From Vanilla planifolia (lineage: Eukaryota > Streptophyta > Magnoliopsida > Asparagales > Orchidaceae), in contig CM043877.1 of NCBI GenBank assembly GCA_023846275.1, positions 11,267,107 through 11,331,106 of the forward strand: DNA of 64,000 nt. Reading direction: 5' to 3'. Below, piece after piece: positions 50,037 through 60,983 of the stretch; within the stretch, counting starts at the first letter, position 1; every line of letters starts with the position of its first letter. The translations under genes were made by a program, and so were the position numbers. Below the pieces are notes generated by a model. It did not search any database, was not told the origin of the DNA, and saw only the letters and a list, made by a program, of their open reading frames with translations.

Positions 50037-53000
50037 ATGGACATGGGGGAACCATGCATGTCAAGAAGCTTCAGCCAGTCTCCATATTGTAGAAGCCCCG
50101 ACGGTAGCGTGTTCTATTCCTCCTCAAGGGAGGAAATCGAAGAAGAGGAGGAGAAGGATTTGGGATGGGCTGCACTCGAGAAACTCCCCACATTCAACCA
50201 CGCTAGTAAGCGATTTCTGAACTTTTCAAAAGGAGAGCTGAAAGAGGTCGACGTCAAGAGCCTTAGCCTGAACGAGAGGAGAACCCTGCTGGAGAGGCTT
50301 GTGCCAGTTGCCGAAAAAGACAATGAGAAGTTTCTTCTCAAGCTGAGAGATAGAATCAATAGGTGAAACCTGCATTCGCGAGGCTGCAGTCAATATGTTA
50401 CTGTTATTGATTACCTAAAGTGTTCTTTATCGGGGTTTTGCAGAGTTGGAATTGATTTTCCGACTGTTGAGGTGCGATATGAGCATGTTAATATCCAGGC
50501 CGAAGTCTATGTGGGAAGCAGAAGCTTGCCTTCCTTCTTCAATTCTAGCCTGAACGCTGTTGAGGTTTGTGGGCATCCGCCATTAGAGTTTTACAGTTGC
50601 TTCCATTTTACCCCTTTTTTTTACCCTTGATGACATCTTTTTGTTTTTTGCTTTCATTACTTGAAATAGTCCTTTGGCAACTACCTTCACATAATCCCAA
50701 GCAAGAAGAAACCTTTCGGCATCCTTAATGATGTTAGTGGAATTATCAGGCCTCGAAGGTATCTTGCCATGTCCGATTATTGGAACGGTACATTTCAATA
50801 TCGTAGTCCTCTCCTGTGATCCTTCAATAAAAATTATATATAGGATGACACTTCTTTTGGGTCCACCGGGATCAGGGAAGACTACATTGTTATTAACTTT
50901 AGCTGGAAGGCTCGGCTCTGATCTAAAGGTCTCCAATTTTCTATTTTTCAATTTTTCTTTTTGATTGAAAATGAGGGCAAACGACCAATCTGAAGATTTT
51001 GCAAAAGAATTATGCGTTAAAATTTAGCACTATTTCCAAAGGATATTCTAACCTAGAATAATAACTTTATTTCTCAATTTCTCTCTTATGGTACATTTTT
51101 TTTCTAATTTAAGTAACTTTGTCATATTCAAGCTGATGCATGTGAAATATGTGTGAAAACTTAATGTAGGCATCCGAGAATGTAACTTATAATGGCCACA
51201 ACTTTGATGAGTTTGTGCCACATCGAACGGCTGCATATGTAAGTCAATACGATCAACATATGGGAGAGATGACTGTGAGAGAAACTTTAGCCTTTTCTGC
51301 TAGATGTCAAGGGGTTGGCTCTCGTTATGGTATGTGATTAATCTTAAAAATTATGTAAAATTCTCTATTTGAATTGGAATTTTGAAACCTATAGACTCAA
51401 TTCAAGTATGTGACAATGACAGATTTGTTAACTGAATTGATGAGACGAGAGAATGCAGCAAACATCAAACCTGACCCAGATATAGATGCATTCATGAAGG
51501 TAAGAAAGGGAGTTAACTTTGATTTTAAACTAAAAAATTAATTGAGTAGTTGAAGTTCTTGTTAATATTAACTTGAAGTAATAGATTATTTCTTTGGGAA
51601 AATTAAATTATGTCCTATTAAACATATGTAGGCAACATCAATCGAAGGAAAAGAAGTGAGACTTATAACAGATTACATAATGAAGGTATTTTCAAATAAG
51701 TGAGCATGCACCAACTTAGTAGATAAGATTTGCACGAAATTTGTTTGATTTTCTAGTTTTAGATACTTGGATTGGAGGCATGTGCTGATATATTTGTGGG
51801 TGATGAAATGCTAAGTGGCATCTCTAGAGGACAAAAAAGGCGTGTAACCACAGGTAGAAGAGTTCATTCCTTTTTTTTTTATTGAAAATTCAACAGTTTA
51901 TTCTTTAGCTACAATTACTATTACTCTTATTGACATCAACAAATATTTAGATTTTGGAATTAAAAACATATTCTCAATTATACTTTGAATTAGGTGAGAT
52001 GATCATTGGGCCTGCTCAAGTTTTGTTAATGGATGAAATATCAACTGGCCTTGATAGCTCCACAACTTTCAAAATTGTGAACTCACTAACCCAAACTGCT
52101 CACATTCTGGGAGGAACAATAGTGTTATCCCTACTTCAACCTACACCTGAGACATATGAGCTCTTTGATGATGTCATCCTCCTCTCAGAAGGACAAATTG
52201 CATATCAAGGCCCTCGTGAAGATGCACTCGCGTTCTTCGAATCCCTCGGATTCAAGTGTCCGAAGAGGAAGGCGGTTGCTGACTTCTTGCTAGAAGTAAT
52301 TCCTATTAACAACAAAATTTGATCATAGGATATCTCTCTCTTGTTCTAATTACATATGGTAGGGCTAATTAATTAATTAATTTTGTAGGTGACATCTAAG
52401 AAAAATCAGAAACAGTATTGGGCGAAAGCTATTGAATCGTATAGATACGTGACAGTTAGAGAATTTGCAGAGTCTTTTTATTCATTTTATGTTGGAAGAA
52501 ACCTTCAAAAAGAGCTAGCTACGCCATTTGATCGCAGAAAGAGCCACCGCGCTGCTTTAACAACTTCAAAATATGGTGTAAGTAGAATAGAAATGTTGAA
52601 AGCTTGTGCTCAAAGGGAGCTTTTACTTATCAAGAGGGGTTCCTTTGTTTATGTGTTTAGAGCTTTCCAAGTGAGTGGAAATCTCCAACTAGCTAGAACA
52701 TAATGCTTCAATCCTAGCAATCTACTTCATATGTCTAATACTTTTTCATCTCTTGCTTATAGATCATATTTATGGCATTTATCATGCTGACACTATTTTG
52801 GAGGATAAAGAAGAATCAAAATTCCATTGATGACGGTTTAGTTTTTATGGGAGCCATTTTCTTCTCCATATTGACCATCTTATTTCATAGTTTATCGGAG
52901 CTTGTGTTGACCACTTTTAGGTTACCTATTTTCTTCAAGCAAAGAGACTACAACTTTTATCCTGCGTGGGCATATGCATTGCCAAATTGGATATTAAAGA

Positions 53001-56000
53001 TTCCATTCTCATTCCTTGAAATATCTGTATGGGTATTGCTCACTTACTTTGTCATAGGCTATGATTCAAGTGCAGAAAGGTTAATTTTTTATAAAATATC
53101 AAAATTCGATTAGTGTGAATTATTGTGTCCTAATGTTACCTTAGCATTTTATTTACAGGTTCTTCAAACACTTTCTTTTGCTTTTTCTTGTAAATCAAAT
53201 GGCGATAGGGATGTTTCGTTTGCTTGCAGTAGTAGGAAGGGAGTTGCTCATAGCTTATATATTGGCAGCCTACATCCTTCTTATGGTTGTAGTACTGGGT
53301 GGATTCGTAATTTCGTATGGTGATTTCTTCACAACATGTTTTGTTTTATTCATTTAATTTTTGACTTATAAAATTGTTTTTTACTTCAGCTCATAATTGA
53401 AGCAACTATGGTCTTTAATTTTGCAGGAAAAATTAAAAAATGGTGGAAGTGGGGTTATTGGGTTTCACCTTTTATGTACTCACAAAATGGTCTTTCAGTG
53501 AATGAGTTTCTTAGCAATAACTGGTGCCAGGTGTAGAATTATCTTTCAAATAAGAACTCTAACTATAAACATGCTAAAGAAACGGTTGATTTGATAATTT
53601 GGTTTTTCTTTCAGACATTACCAGGAACTAATCAAACCCTTGGAATTAGTATCTTAAAGTCTCGGGAAATGTTTTCAGAGGCAAAATGGTATTGGATCGG
53701 AGTAGAAGCTTTATTTGGTTATGTCCTCTTATTCAACTTTCTTTTGATTCTTGCTCTAACATATATAAAACGTAAGTCTATTGTTCTAATTTGCAAGACC
53801 ATTCATATACATTGCAAAGAAACCATAAGAACATATTTGAAGTGGCATATCGATCTTCTCGCAGCATTTGGGAAAGGTCAACAAACAGTAACTAAAGAGA
53901 ATCTGATAGAACAACGAATGAACATTACTCGAAAGTTTGAACTTTCTTCAGGAGGTTAGACCGACTTGTACATGTTTAGAAAAATTGTGCTACCTTTCAG
54001 CCAAAAAGTATTTATTGTGATTCAAAAACAGGTAAAGAAGTCAAGAGGTCAACAAGAAAAGATATATCTGACTCAAAAGAAAAGGATAAAATGGTTCTTC
54101 CATTTGTCCCACATTCTGTGATATTTGACAAAATAAGATATTCAGTGGATATGCCTCATGTAAATATAAAATTAGATTTTGCAAAATAATTTAAAACAAC
54201 TGCAAGGGTTCAAATCCACTAAATTATAACTACAAAAGTTTAATATGTAGATGTCACAATTCTATAGGAAATGAAGACAAAAGGTTTTGAAGACAAGTTA
54301 TTGCTTCTAAATGGCTTGAGTGGTTCCTTTAGACCAGGCGTGCTTACTGCTCTCATGGGTGTTAGTGGAGCTGGAAAGACCACCCTTATGGATGTCCTTG
54401 CAGGGAGAAAGACAGGTGGATATATAGAGGGAAGTATTATGATATCCGGACATCCCAAAAAGCAAGAAACATTTACTCGTATTTCAGGCTATTGTGAACA
54501 AAATGACATCCACTCTCCTCATGTAACTGTTTATGAGTCTCTTATTTACTCTGCATGGCTTCGCCTTCCTATTGAAGTTGATTTGATGACCAGAAAAGTG
54601 AGTTATGTCGAACTCCACTTGTATCATGTACCTTGTGACCACATGAAGAGCTATTTACAAATAACATAATGTATTGCAGATGTTTGTCAGTGAGGTGATG
54701 GAACTCGTAGAGATGACAACACTAAAGGATTCATTGGTTGGATTACCTACAGTAAATGTGTTGTCAACTCAGCAGCGTAAAAGACTAACAATAGCTGTTG
54801 AGCTAGTTGCTAATCCATCTATAGTCTTTATGGATGAGCCAACCTCTGGGCTTGATGCTAGAGCAGCAGCTATAGTAATGAGAGTAGTCAGAAGTATAGT
54901 TGACACAGGGAGGACTGTGGTGTGTACAATTCACCAACCAAGCATGGATATATTTGAAGGCTTTGATGAGGTTAGAAATGCAGAGGAAGTAAATTGATAA
55001 AAGTTCATCGCACTTCATGTTTATCTATGTGTGTGCTATATGTTTATGGTAAATCTTTTATACAAAGGCATGAATTTTTCGATGGCAGCTCTTTCTAATG
55101 AAGAGAGGTGGTGAAGAGATATACGTGGGACCATTGGGTAGAAATTCGTGCCACCTTATCAAGTATTTTGAGGTAACAAACATATTTTCATGCCAAAATT
55201 TACAGAAAATATAGAGGTAATCTTCAGTGCAGTATTCCTTACCTGTTACGGTACCTTATACAGGCCATTCAAGGAATCACTAAGCTAAGAGATGGCCATA
55301 ATCCTGCAACCTGGATGTTGGAGGTAACAACACCTTCACAGGAAGAGATATTAGGAATCAATTTCAATGATGTTTACAAGAAATCTGAATTGTATCAGTG
55401 AGTAGAACAGTACCCAATTCATTTGCTTAAGATAAGATGTTCTTTTCTTAATCCATCATCTCGTTAATGCATGTTGTAGGAGGACCAAAGCACTAATTTC
55501 TGAACTAAGCAAACCGGCACATGGGTCGAGTGATCTATATTTCCCAACAAAATATTGTCAAACTTTTCTCACCCAATGTATTGCTTGCCTTTGGAAACAG
55601 AACTTGTCATATTGGAGGAATTCTTCTTATACTGCAGTAAGATTTTTCTTTACGGTCATAATAGCATTGATGTTTGGCACAATCTTCTTGAACTTAGGTC
55701 GCAAAACGTAAGCAAACAGTACTTTGATTGCAGCAAAAAATCCAATTTTGTATCCTCTCTATAGGCAATCTAAAACAAAGGAGTTATAATTTTTCAGAGA
55801 GAAGCAACAGGATCTGTACAATGCCATGGGATCCATGTTTGGTGCTGTTATGTTTATGGGGGTGTCGTATGCTACTGCAATAAGGCCAATTGTAACAACT
55901 GAACGCACTGTCTTCTATAGAGAAAGAGCTGCGGGAATGTATTCAGCATTTCCATTTGCCTTTGGGCAGGTAAAGTACAGAGGTGACAACAACATAGCAG

Positions 56001-56629
56001 AAATTTTTGACCTGTTTCCCTTATCACTGTTTACAATGGATTTCAGGTTTTAATTGAGCAACCTTACGTGTTTGCTCAATCTCTAGTGTATTGCATTCTG
56101 GTGTACTCCATGATTGGGTTTGAATGGTCCCCAACAAAGTTCCTATGGTACATATTTTTCACATATTTCACTTTGTTGTACTATACCTACTATGGCATGC
56201 TTGCTGTAGCGGTAACACCCAATCAAACCATTGCTTCTATTGTTGCTTCCTTCTTTTATGGAATGTGGAACCTTTTTGGAGGATTCGTCATCCCACATAA
56301 GGTGAGTTTTCTTCAATTTTAGTTGTGTTCACTTCTGTTTAAAAGCATATAACTTGAAGCCTCTTTTGTAGAGAATACCAATTTGGTGGAGATGGTATTA
56401 TTGGGCTTGCCCAGTCTCATGGACTCTGTATGGATTGGTTGCATCTCAATATGGAGATGTCCAAAAATTACTTGAAACAAAGCAAACTGTGGAGGAGTTC
56501 ATCGACGCTTACTATGGGTTCAAGAAAGAGTTTTTAGCAATGGTTGCATTTATGGTGGTCTTCTTCGCACTCTTCTTTGCCTTCTTGTTCGGTGTGGCCA
56601 TCAAGTTTTTCAACTTCCAAAAAAGATGA
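50037..56629 (+). CDS. Full-size PDR-type ABCG transporter, copy 3 (open frame, altered NBD1 signature)
   Basis: Probable plasma-membrane ATP-driven exporter of the plant PDR family, 1431 residues. Exons: 50037-50362, 50444-50564, 50670-50758, 50844-50928, 51170-51329, 51423-51499, 51632-51685, 51763-51853, 51994-52295, 52389-52670, 52763-53079, 53159-53319, 53427-53530, 53615-53771, 53865-53954, 54032-54159, 54268-54597, 54680-54970, 55089-55172, 55264-55397, 55480-55707, 55798-55969, 56047-56301, 56372-56629. Start chosen at the first ATG (MDMGEPCM). NBD1 has Walker A GPPGSGKT (185-192) and Walker B VLLMDE (344-349). TMD1 spans about 525-780. NBD2 has GVSGAGKT (879-886), LSTQQRKR (986-993), FMDEP (1008-1012) and H-loop H1043. 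TMD2 is about 1160-1431, ending FNFQKR. The NBD1 signature reads ISRGQ rather than ISGGQ (G326R). G210E, G296R, R322S and G985V also set it apart from the other copies. There is no frame break. Whether it transports anything is uncertain. Confidence 0.9.
51826..51828 (+). other. G326R substitution in the ABC signature (C-loop) of copy 3
   Basis: ATC TCT AGA GGA CAA in copy 3, against ATC TCT GGA GGA CAA in copies 1 and 2. The first glycine of SGGQ, which contacts the ATP gamma-phosphate across the NBD dimer in ABC proteins, becomes arginine. AGT replaces AGA four codons upstream (R322S). Confidence 0.9.
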
Positions 56630-56712
56630 TACTCTTGTGGAGCAAAGAGAAGAGATTACAAGAAAAATGGTATTTTGTAAGTTTTTTTTTCTTCTTGTCT
56701 TTCATGAGAATT

Positions 56713-56718
56713 AATAAA
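56713..56718 (+). terminator. Candidate polyadenylation signal, copy 3
   Basis: AATAAA 84 bases after the TGA stop, at the conserved position. Confidence 0.5.
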
Positions 56719-56806
56719 TGTGTAGTGAGATCATCATGTTGTTCATCTTTGAATCTTTTTGTTGAATGTTAAATCTGGTTTGAATGTAAATGTTTAATTT
56801 TTTCTT

Positions 56807-56845
56807 TTAAGGAGAGTGATGGATTATTTATGTCACTCTTCTTAA
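56807..56845. repeat. Inverted repeat at the right edge of the array
   Basis: TTAAGGAGAGTGA (56807-56819) and TCACTCTTCTTAA (56833-56845) can pair over 13 positions with one G-T pair, around a 13-base loop. The homology with units 1 and 2 ends in the loop. The right arm is the exact complement of the unit 1/unit 2 form of the left arm (TTAAGAAGAGTGA). Confidence 0.75.
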
Positions 56846-57864
56846 AGTAAAGTAATAATACAATAAAACTTGTGAGTATTTAAAATAAAATAATAATACA
56901 TATAAAACTTTTATACACATAAATATTTATATCATTAAATATTGCTTTATTTCTTTATACACTTTTATCTGTTTAAATATTTGTATTAGCAAAAAGGTAT
57001 TTTTATTCAACAAATTAGATATATTTAATAATACATTATTTTATATTTAAATAGTTCAAGCAAAAGCTTCTTTGACTTATATCTAAAATACGCTATTACA
57101 ACATAGTATTTTACTATTTTTTATAATCTTACGTCTTTTCGCTTGAAACATTTACCTTTTCTTCATCAATTTTCTTTTTCTTTTACTCATTTTGTTTTCA
57201 TTTTTTTTCTTTATCTTTGTGATTATTATCACAAATCAACTTATTTTGTATATTTATTGTCATACAATTATATTAATAAGTGATTTACAATCAAAGTAGC
57301 ACATCATTTATACTCAAGTATTACATACATATATAAGTCAATATAAAAAAACACTTGTTTTTATTATCACTTATGAATTTTGATTTTTGATCACCAAATA
57401 TAGAATTTTCAATAAACATCATACATCAATATCATCTTCTATATATATCATGTCTATTTTATGCATCTCCAATTTAATAATTTTAATCAACTAATCGAAG
57501 TTTCTATTCTAACATCGCACACTGTATTCAAACATATACAAACAGGACTAGTTATGTATACCTTTTAAAATTGAGTAGTAGTTTTACCATAAATTCAATC
57601 TTGTTTAATTTCTTCGGTCGTTATATTACCCAATACTACGTTCTTCTGAGTTTTGCATTTAACCTTTGTATAACTCTTCAAATCTCTTTATAACACCTTT
57701 ACTTACTCTCTTCTTTCATTTATTGACTATGGTCGAGTATTACACCTCTCAAATTCTACAAATGAACTCTCTTTATCACAATTAACACCTTATTTATACT
57801 AGTTATCATGATTTTCAAATGCTTTGTCCTTCAAACGTCTTTAAAAGTTTTCTCTTTTATGTAG
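56846..57864. other. AT-rich flank beyond the array, nothing recognised
   Basis: No open frame, RNA or repeat was recognised between the end of the PDR array and the long solo LTR. Confidence 0.5.
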
Positions 57865-58352
57865 ATACTTGTTATACCCAGTAAAAATTTTTATGTTAAT
57901 CTTTAATAAATTAATTTTTGGCTTGGATGATTTCAGATCGACAGTAGGATGAGCCAGGAGCTCAATTAGAGGCTATTGGAATTTCTGAAATTTCTAGGGA
58001 TTTTTCGGAACACCGAGGTAATTTTTAAGTAATTTTCCCTGTTTATTTGGATTTATTGGATTTTTGGAAAATTCGAAAATCAATTATGATCGGTTATTTT
58101 AAAACCGGAAATTGGTTTTTACCGCGTGTGAACCGGACCGGAACGGTTCAGCGGAGGCGGAGGCGGTTCGCCGAGTGAGTTTGCGCGTGCGTTCTGATAA
58201 GCGGATCGGACGGTCGTGATCGACGGTTGGGATTGAACCGGCTGATCGGGTGCTTACCGTGTCAATAGCGTGTCGACAGCGCGTATCGGGTGCTTACCGT
58301 GTCGAAAGCGTGTCAACGGTGCGTAACGGATTTTCACCGTGTCGGCCAGGAA

Positions 58353-58359
58353 TATAAAA
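58353..58359 (+). promoter_or_regulatory. LTR TATA box
   Basis: TATAAAA about 480 bp into the 3.1-kb LTR, followed by CCCTCGCGAACGATTAGGGT. Its position and sequence are those expected for the U3 promoter of the element. Confidence 0.55.
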
Positions 58360-59140
58360 CCCTCGCGAACGATTAGGGTTTCGTTCGACCGACCGATAGA
58401 GAGGAATTTTCCGGCATACGGCGCGTGATTCCGGCGGCCTGGCAAGGGGCTTTTTGTGCCTGGAGATTCACGGGACCGAGGAGAGTCGATTGATACCGGG
58501 TTCGTTCGGTGAGGAGCTGCGGCGAGCTGCGGACGAGGCTCACCGTCGCCGGCGTCTTTGAGGTAGGAAATTCAGTTTAAATTAGTTATTTGGTAGAAAA
58601 TTATAAGCATGGAATATTTTGCTTAATGAAAACAAGCATGTGGATGAAAAATCGAAATTAATTGAATGCTAATTGGTGTCTTTTGCAAATTTCGGATTTT
58701 CTGGAAAATTCCCCATTTCGCCGAAAAATTTGTTAATGCTTAGGAGCATGTTAGGGATTTGCATTATCAGCGTTGCCATTGAATTAGTTAATTTATTTGT
58801 TGGATTAATCTCAAATTTCACAATACGGCAACGGCGGACGGGCGAATTCCTTCGGCGGAGATTTTGATTTAAACCTTAAGAAATTAGCGGCATTATTGGA
58901 ATGTTAGGATAGTACGAACATGTTCTCCTTGTTCGCAGTTGCCGGAAATCGACGGAAGGATCGTATTGGTCGGTGATTGCGGCGGCTAGGGTTTCGCGGA
59001 CGACGGGCGAAGGAAGGAGACGAATTAAGGGTTAATTAGGGATTAGTTGATTTATTAAGAGAATAATTTATTAATTATTAATATTATATATTAAGCGTCG
59101 GCCGAATTTCGGATTAATAACTTCGACCGGCGGGGGTTTG

Positions 59141-59275
59141 GTTCAGCGCGAAGGCCCGAACCGGTGGCGAGATCCGGTTCAGGGGATTCGGCGCGGTTCA
59201 GTGAGAAGCGGTTCTCGGCTCAGCGCGAAGGCCAAACCGGCGGCGAGAACCGGGTTCACGGAAGTGCGGCGCGGT
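59141..59275. repeat. ~77-bp imperfect tandem repeat inside the long LTR
   Basis: CAGCGCGAAGGCC recurs at 59144 and 59221, each followed by similar GAACCGG/AAACCGG-rich sequence ending GGCGCGGT. Confidence 0.65.
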
Positions 59276-59902
59276 ATAATGGAATAAACGGAATTTTAAA
59301 TTCGGTAATTATTCCGAATTTCGGAAAATGGATAAAATTGCAAAATTTGATATTTCGAATTTAGGAAAAATTCGATAATTGAGTTTTAGGGATTATTTAT
59401 ATTTTGGAAAATTCAAGAAAAATCAGAAAATTTGGAAATGAGAAATTTCGAAAATTCTGGAGATCCGGGGGTAAAGAAAAATTGCCTGAAGTGGGAAAAA
59501 ATGTTATCAGTGATGACAGTACAGCTGGAAACAGTCAGACAGAGGTATGGTACATGGATGCTACCAGAACAGTCAGTAATTGACAGTTGTATTGCTTGGA
59601 TGGCAATGGCATGGATTGAGTCAGTTTACTCAGTGTTGGCATATTTTATGGATTGGCATACTGGACCGGACTACTATAGACCCTATATGATGTTTTAGGG
59701 TAGTTGTGGTAGATAACTGTGCGGTTCAGACTTAGCTTCCACAGTATACATGTGGACTGGTATGCGCCTTGTTGTACCTGGACACATGTTGCCGGATCTT
59801 GGAGTTAGAGATTGGCAATGACTGTAGGGGCGTGTGCTTCTATGGAAGTTGTTGGTAGAGGACTCCTTGGGACGGTGGCTGAGTCGATCTCTCCTGGTCC
59901 AT

Positions 59903-60008
59903 GTGTGTAGGCCTGCGCGCCTGAGGGTGGCAGGGGTGTCTCGCAGTGGCTAGCCAAGTGTGTAGGCCTGCGCGCCTTAGGGTGGCAGGGGTGTCTCACG
60001 TTGGCTAG
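59903..60008. repeat. 55-bp tandem repeat inside the long LTR
   Basis: Two near-identical adjacent copies beginning GTGTGTAGGCCTGCGCGCC and ending in a TGGCTAG motif, about 55 bp apart (59903 and 59958). Confidence 0.8.
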
Positions 60009-60983
60009 AGATTTTGTGACTGGATCTGTCTATAGTCTCCAGGAGATTGATTGACGAGAGACGCTGCGGTGTCGGGTGCTTAGGCGCCATGCGTGTTTCG
60101 AGATGGGCGTTCCCACTGGCACGCTACCTGGAAGCCCAGAGGAGAGCTACTCTGGTGTGACTAGGGGTGACTGTGGTTGGTCGGAGTCTGGGACTGAGAG
60201 TGCCTATCCACCTTACATTGTTATGCTGTATTCCTATATTTTTGCTATTATCCTTCTCTTGCATGTGAGTTTTACTAGCTGTCTTTCCTACTGGGCGTAG
60301 CTCATTCCTGTATTATATATTTTCAGTGGCTCGGCAGACTTGACGCTACCAGATTAGGTGGGATCGTGGTCAGCAGGATTGTGGAGGATATCTGACTTGT
60401 GATTGTCTGAGATATTCTGGTTAGTTGATTGTTGCTGTTGGATGTATTTAATGAGATTGTTATTCTCATATGTCATGTAATATGTGAGGGTAATTCTGAC
60501 TTATGTTTCTGGTTGGATAATATTGCACTTGTTGGACTTGGATCTTATTCTTGTAATGTAGTTTCCATTTACTGTCTTATCTTATTGTCTTAGAGTATGG
60601 TGTGTGGAGTGCCATATTTTATCTGAGGATATTATATATCTTTTTGTTTGATGGTGAGGTCATTACATGACTATGGAACTTAACCGTGGGGGTTCAGACT
60701 TCTATTAGATCGGTTCTCCTACCGTATGGGTTAGGAGTATTGGGTCTAGTAGGAGTAACATTGCGCGAGTCCATCTGTTAATTCAGGAGTCATGAACCTG
60801 ATTTGACGGTGTACCCGGGAGATGGGATCCACATTGTTAAAGGAAAGTAGGTGTGTAATGATGTGTTATATCCTATGTTTTCGTAGGCTACTCAGGTTGG
60901 TATGGGACGATCTGAGCTGTCTATATATAAAAAAAAAATGTATGCCAAAAATCAGCCTAGGAAAAATGGGGTGTAACAATACT

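Larger units (their letters stand above)
46391..56835 (+). repeat. Tandem unit 3 (older, partly homogenised)
   Basis: The 5' flank (46391-49735) aligns to 1-3870 with many substitutions and a ~520-bp gap. The gene body (about 49985-56800) is nearly identical to copies 1 and 2, introns included. The segment equivalent to about 3876-7588 is missing. Homology ends abruptly at about 56830, where the array stops. Confidence 0.9.
57865..60983 (+). mobile_element. Solo LTR, 3109 bp (57870-60978), with 5-bp TSD
   Basis: The element starts TGTTATACCC and ends GGGGTGTAACA, so the termini are imperfect inverted repeats beginning TG and ending CA. ATACT is duplicated on both sides (57865-57869 and 60979-60983). 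It is GC-richer than its surroundings. A TATAAAA box at 58353-58359 suggests plus orientation. The right end abuts the target duplication with no primer-binding site, and no gag or pol was found, so it is a solo LTR. LTRs this long are known from some plant Ty3/Gypsy lineages, but the lineage cannot be fixed here. Open frames inside (for example 59432-59698 and 60076-60300) show no domains. Confidence 0.88.

Noticed and set aside
59164-60300. Open frames of 66-88 codons in the 3.1-kb LTR
   Set aside because: They lie between the TG...CA ends of a solo LTR, have no gag or pol motif, and partly overlap internal tandem repeats.
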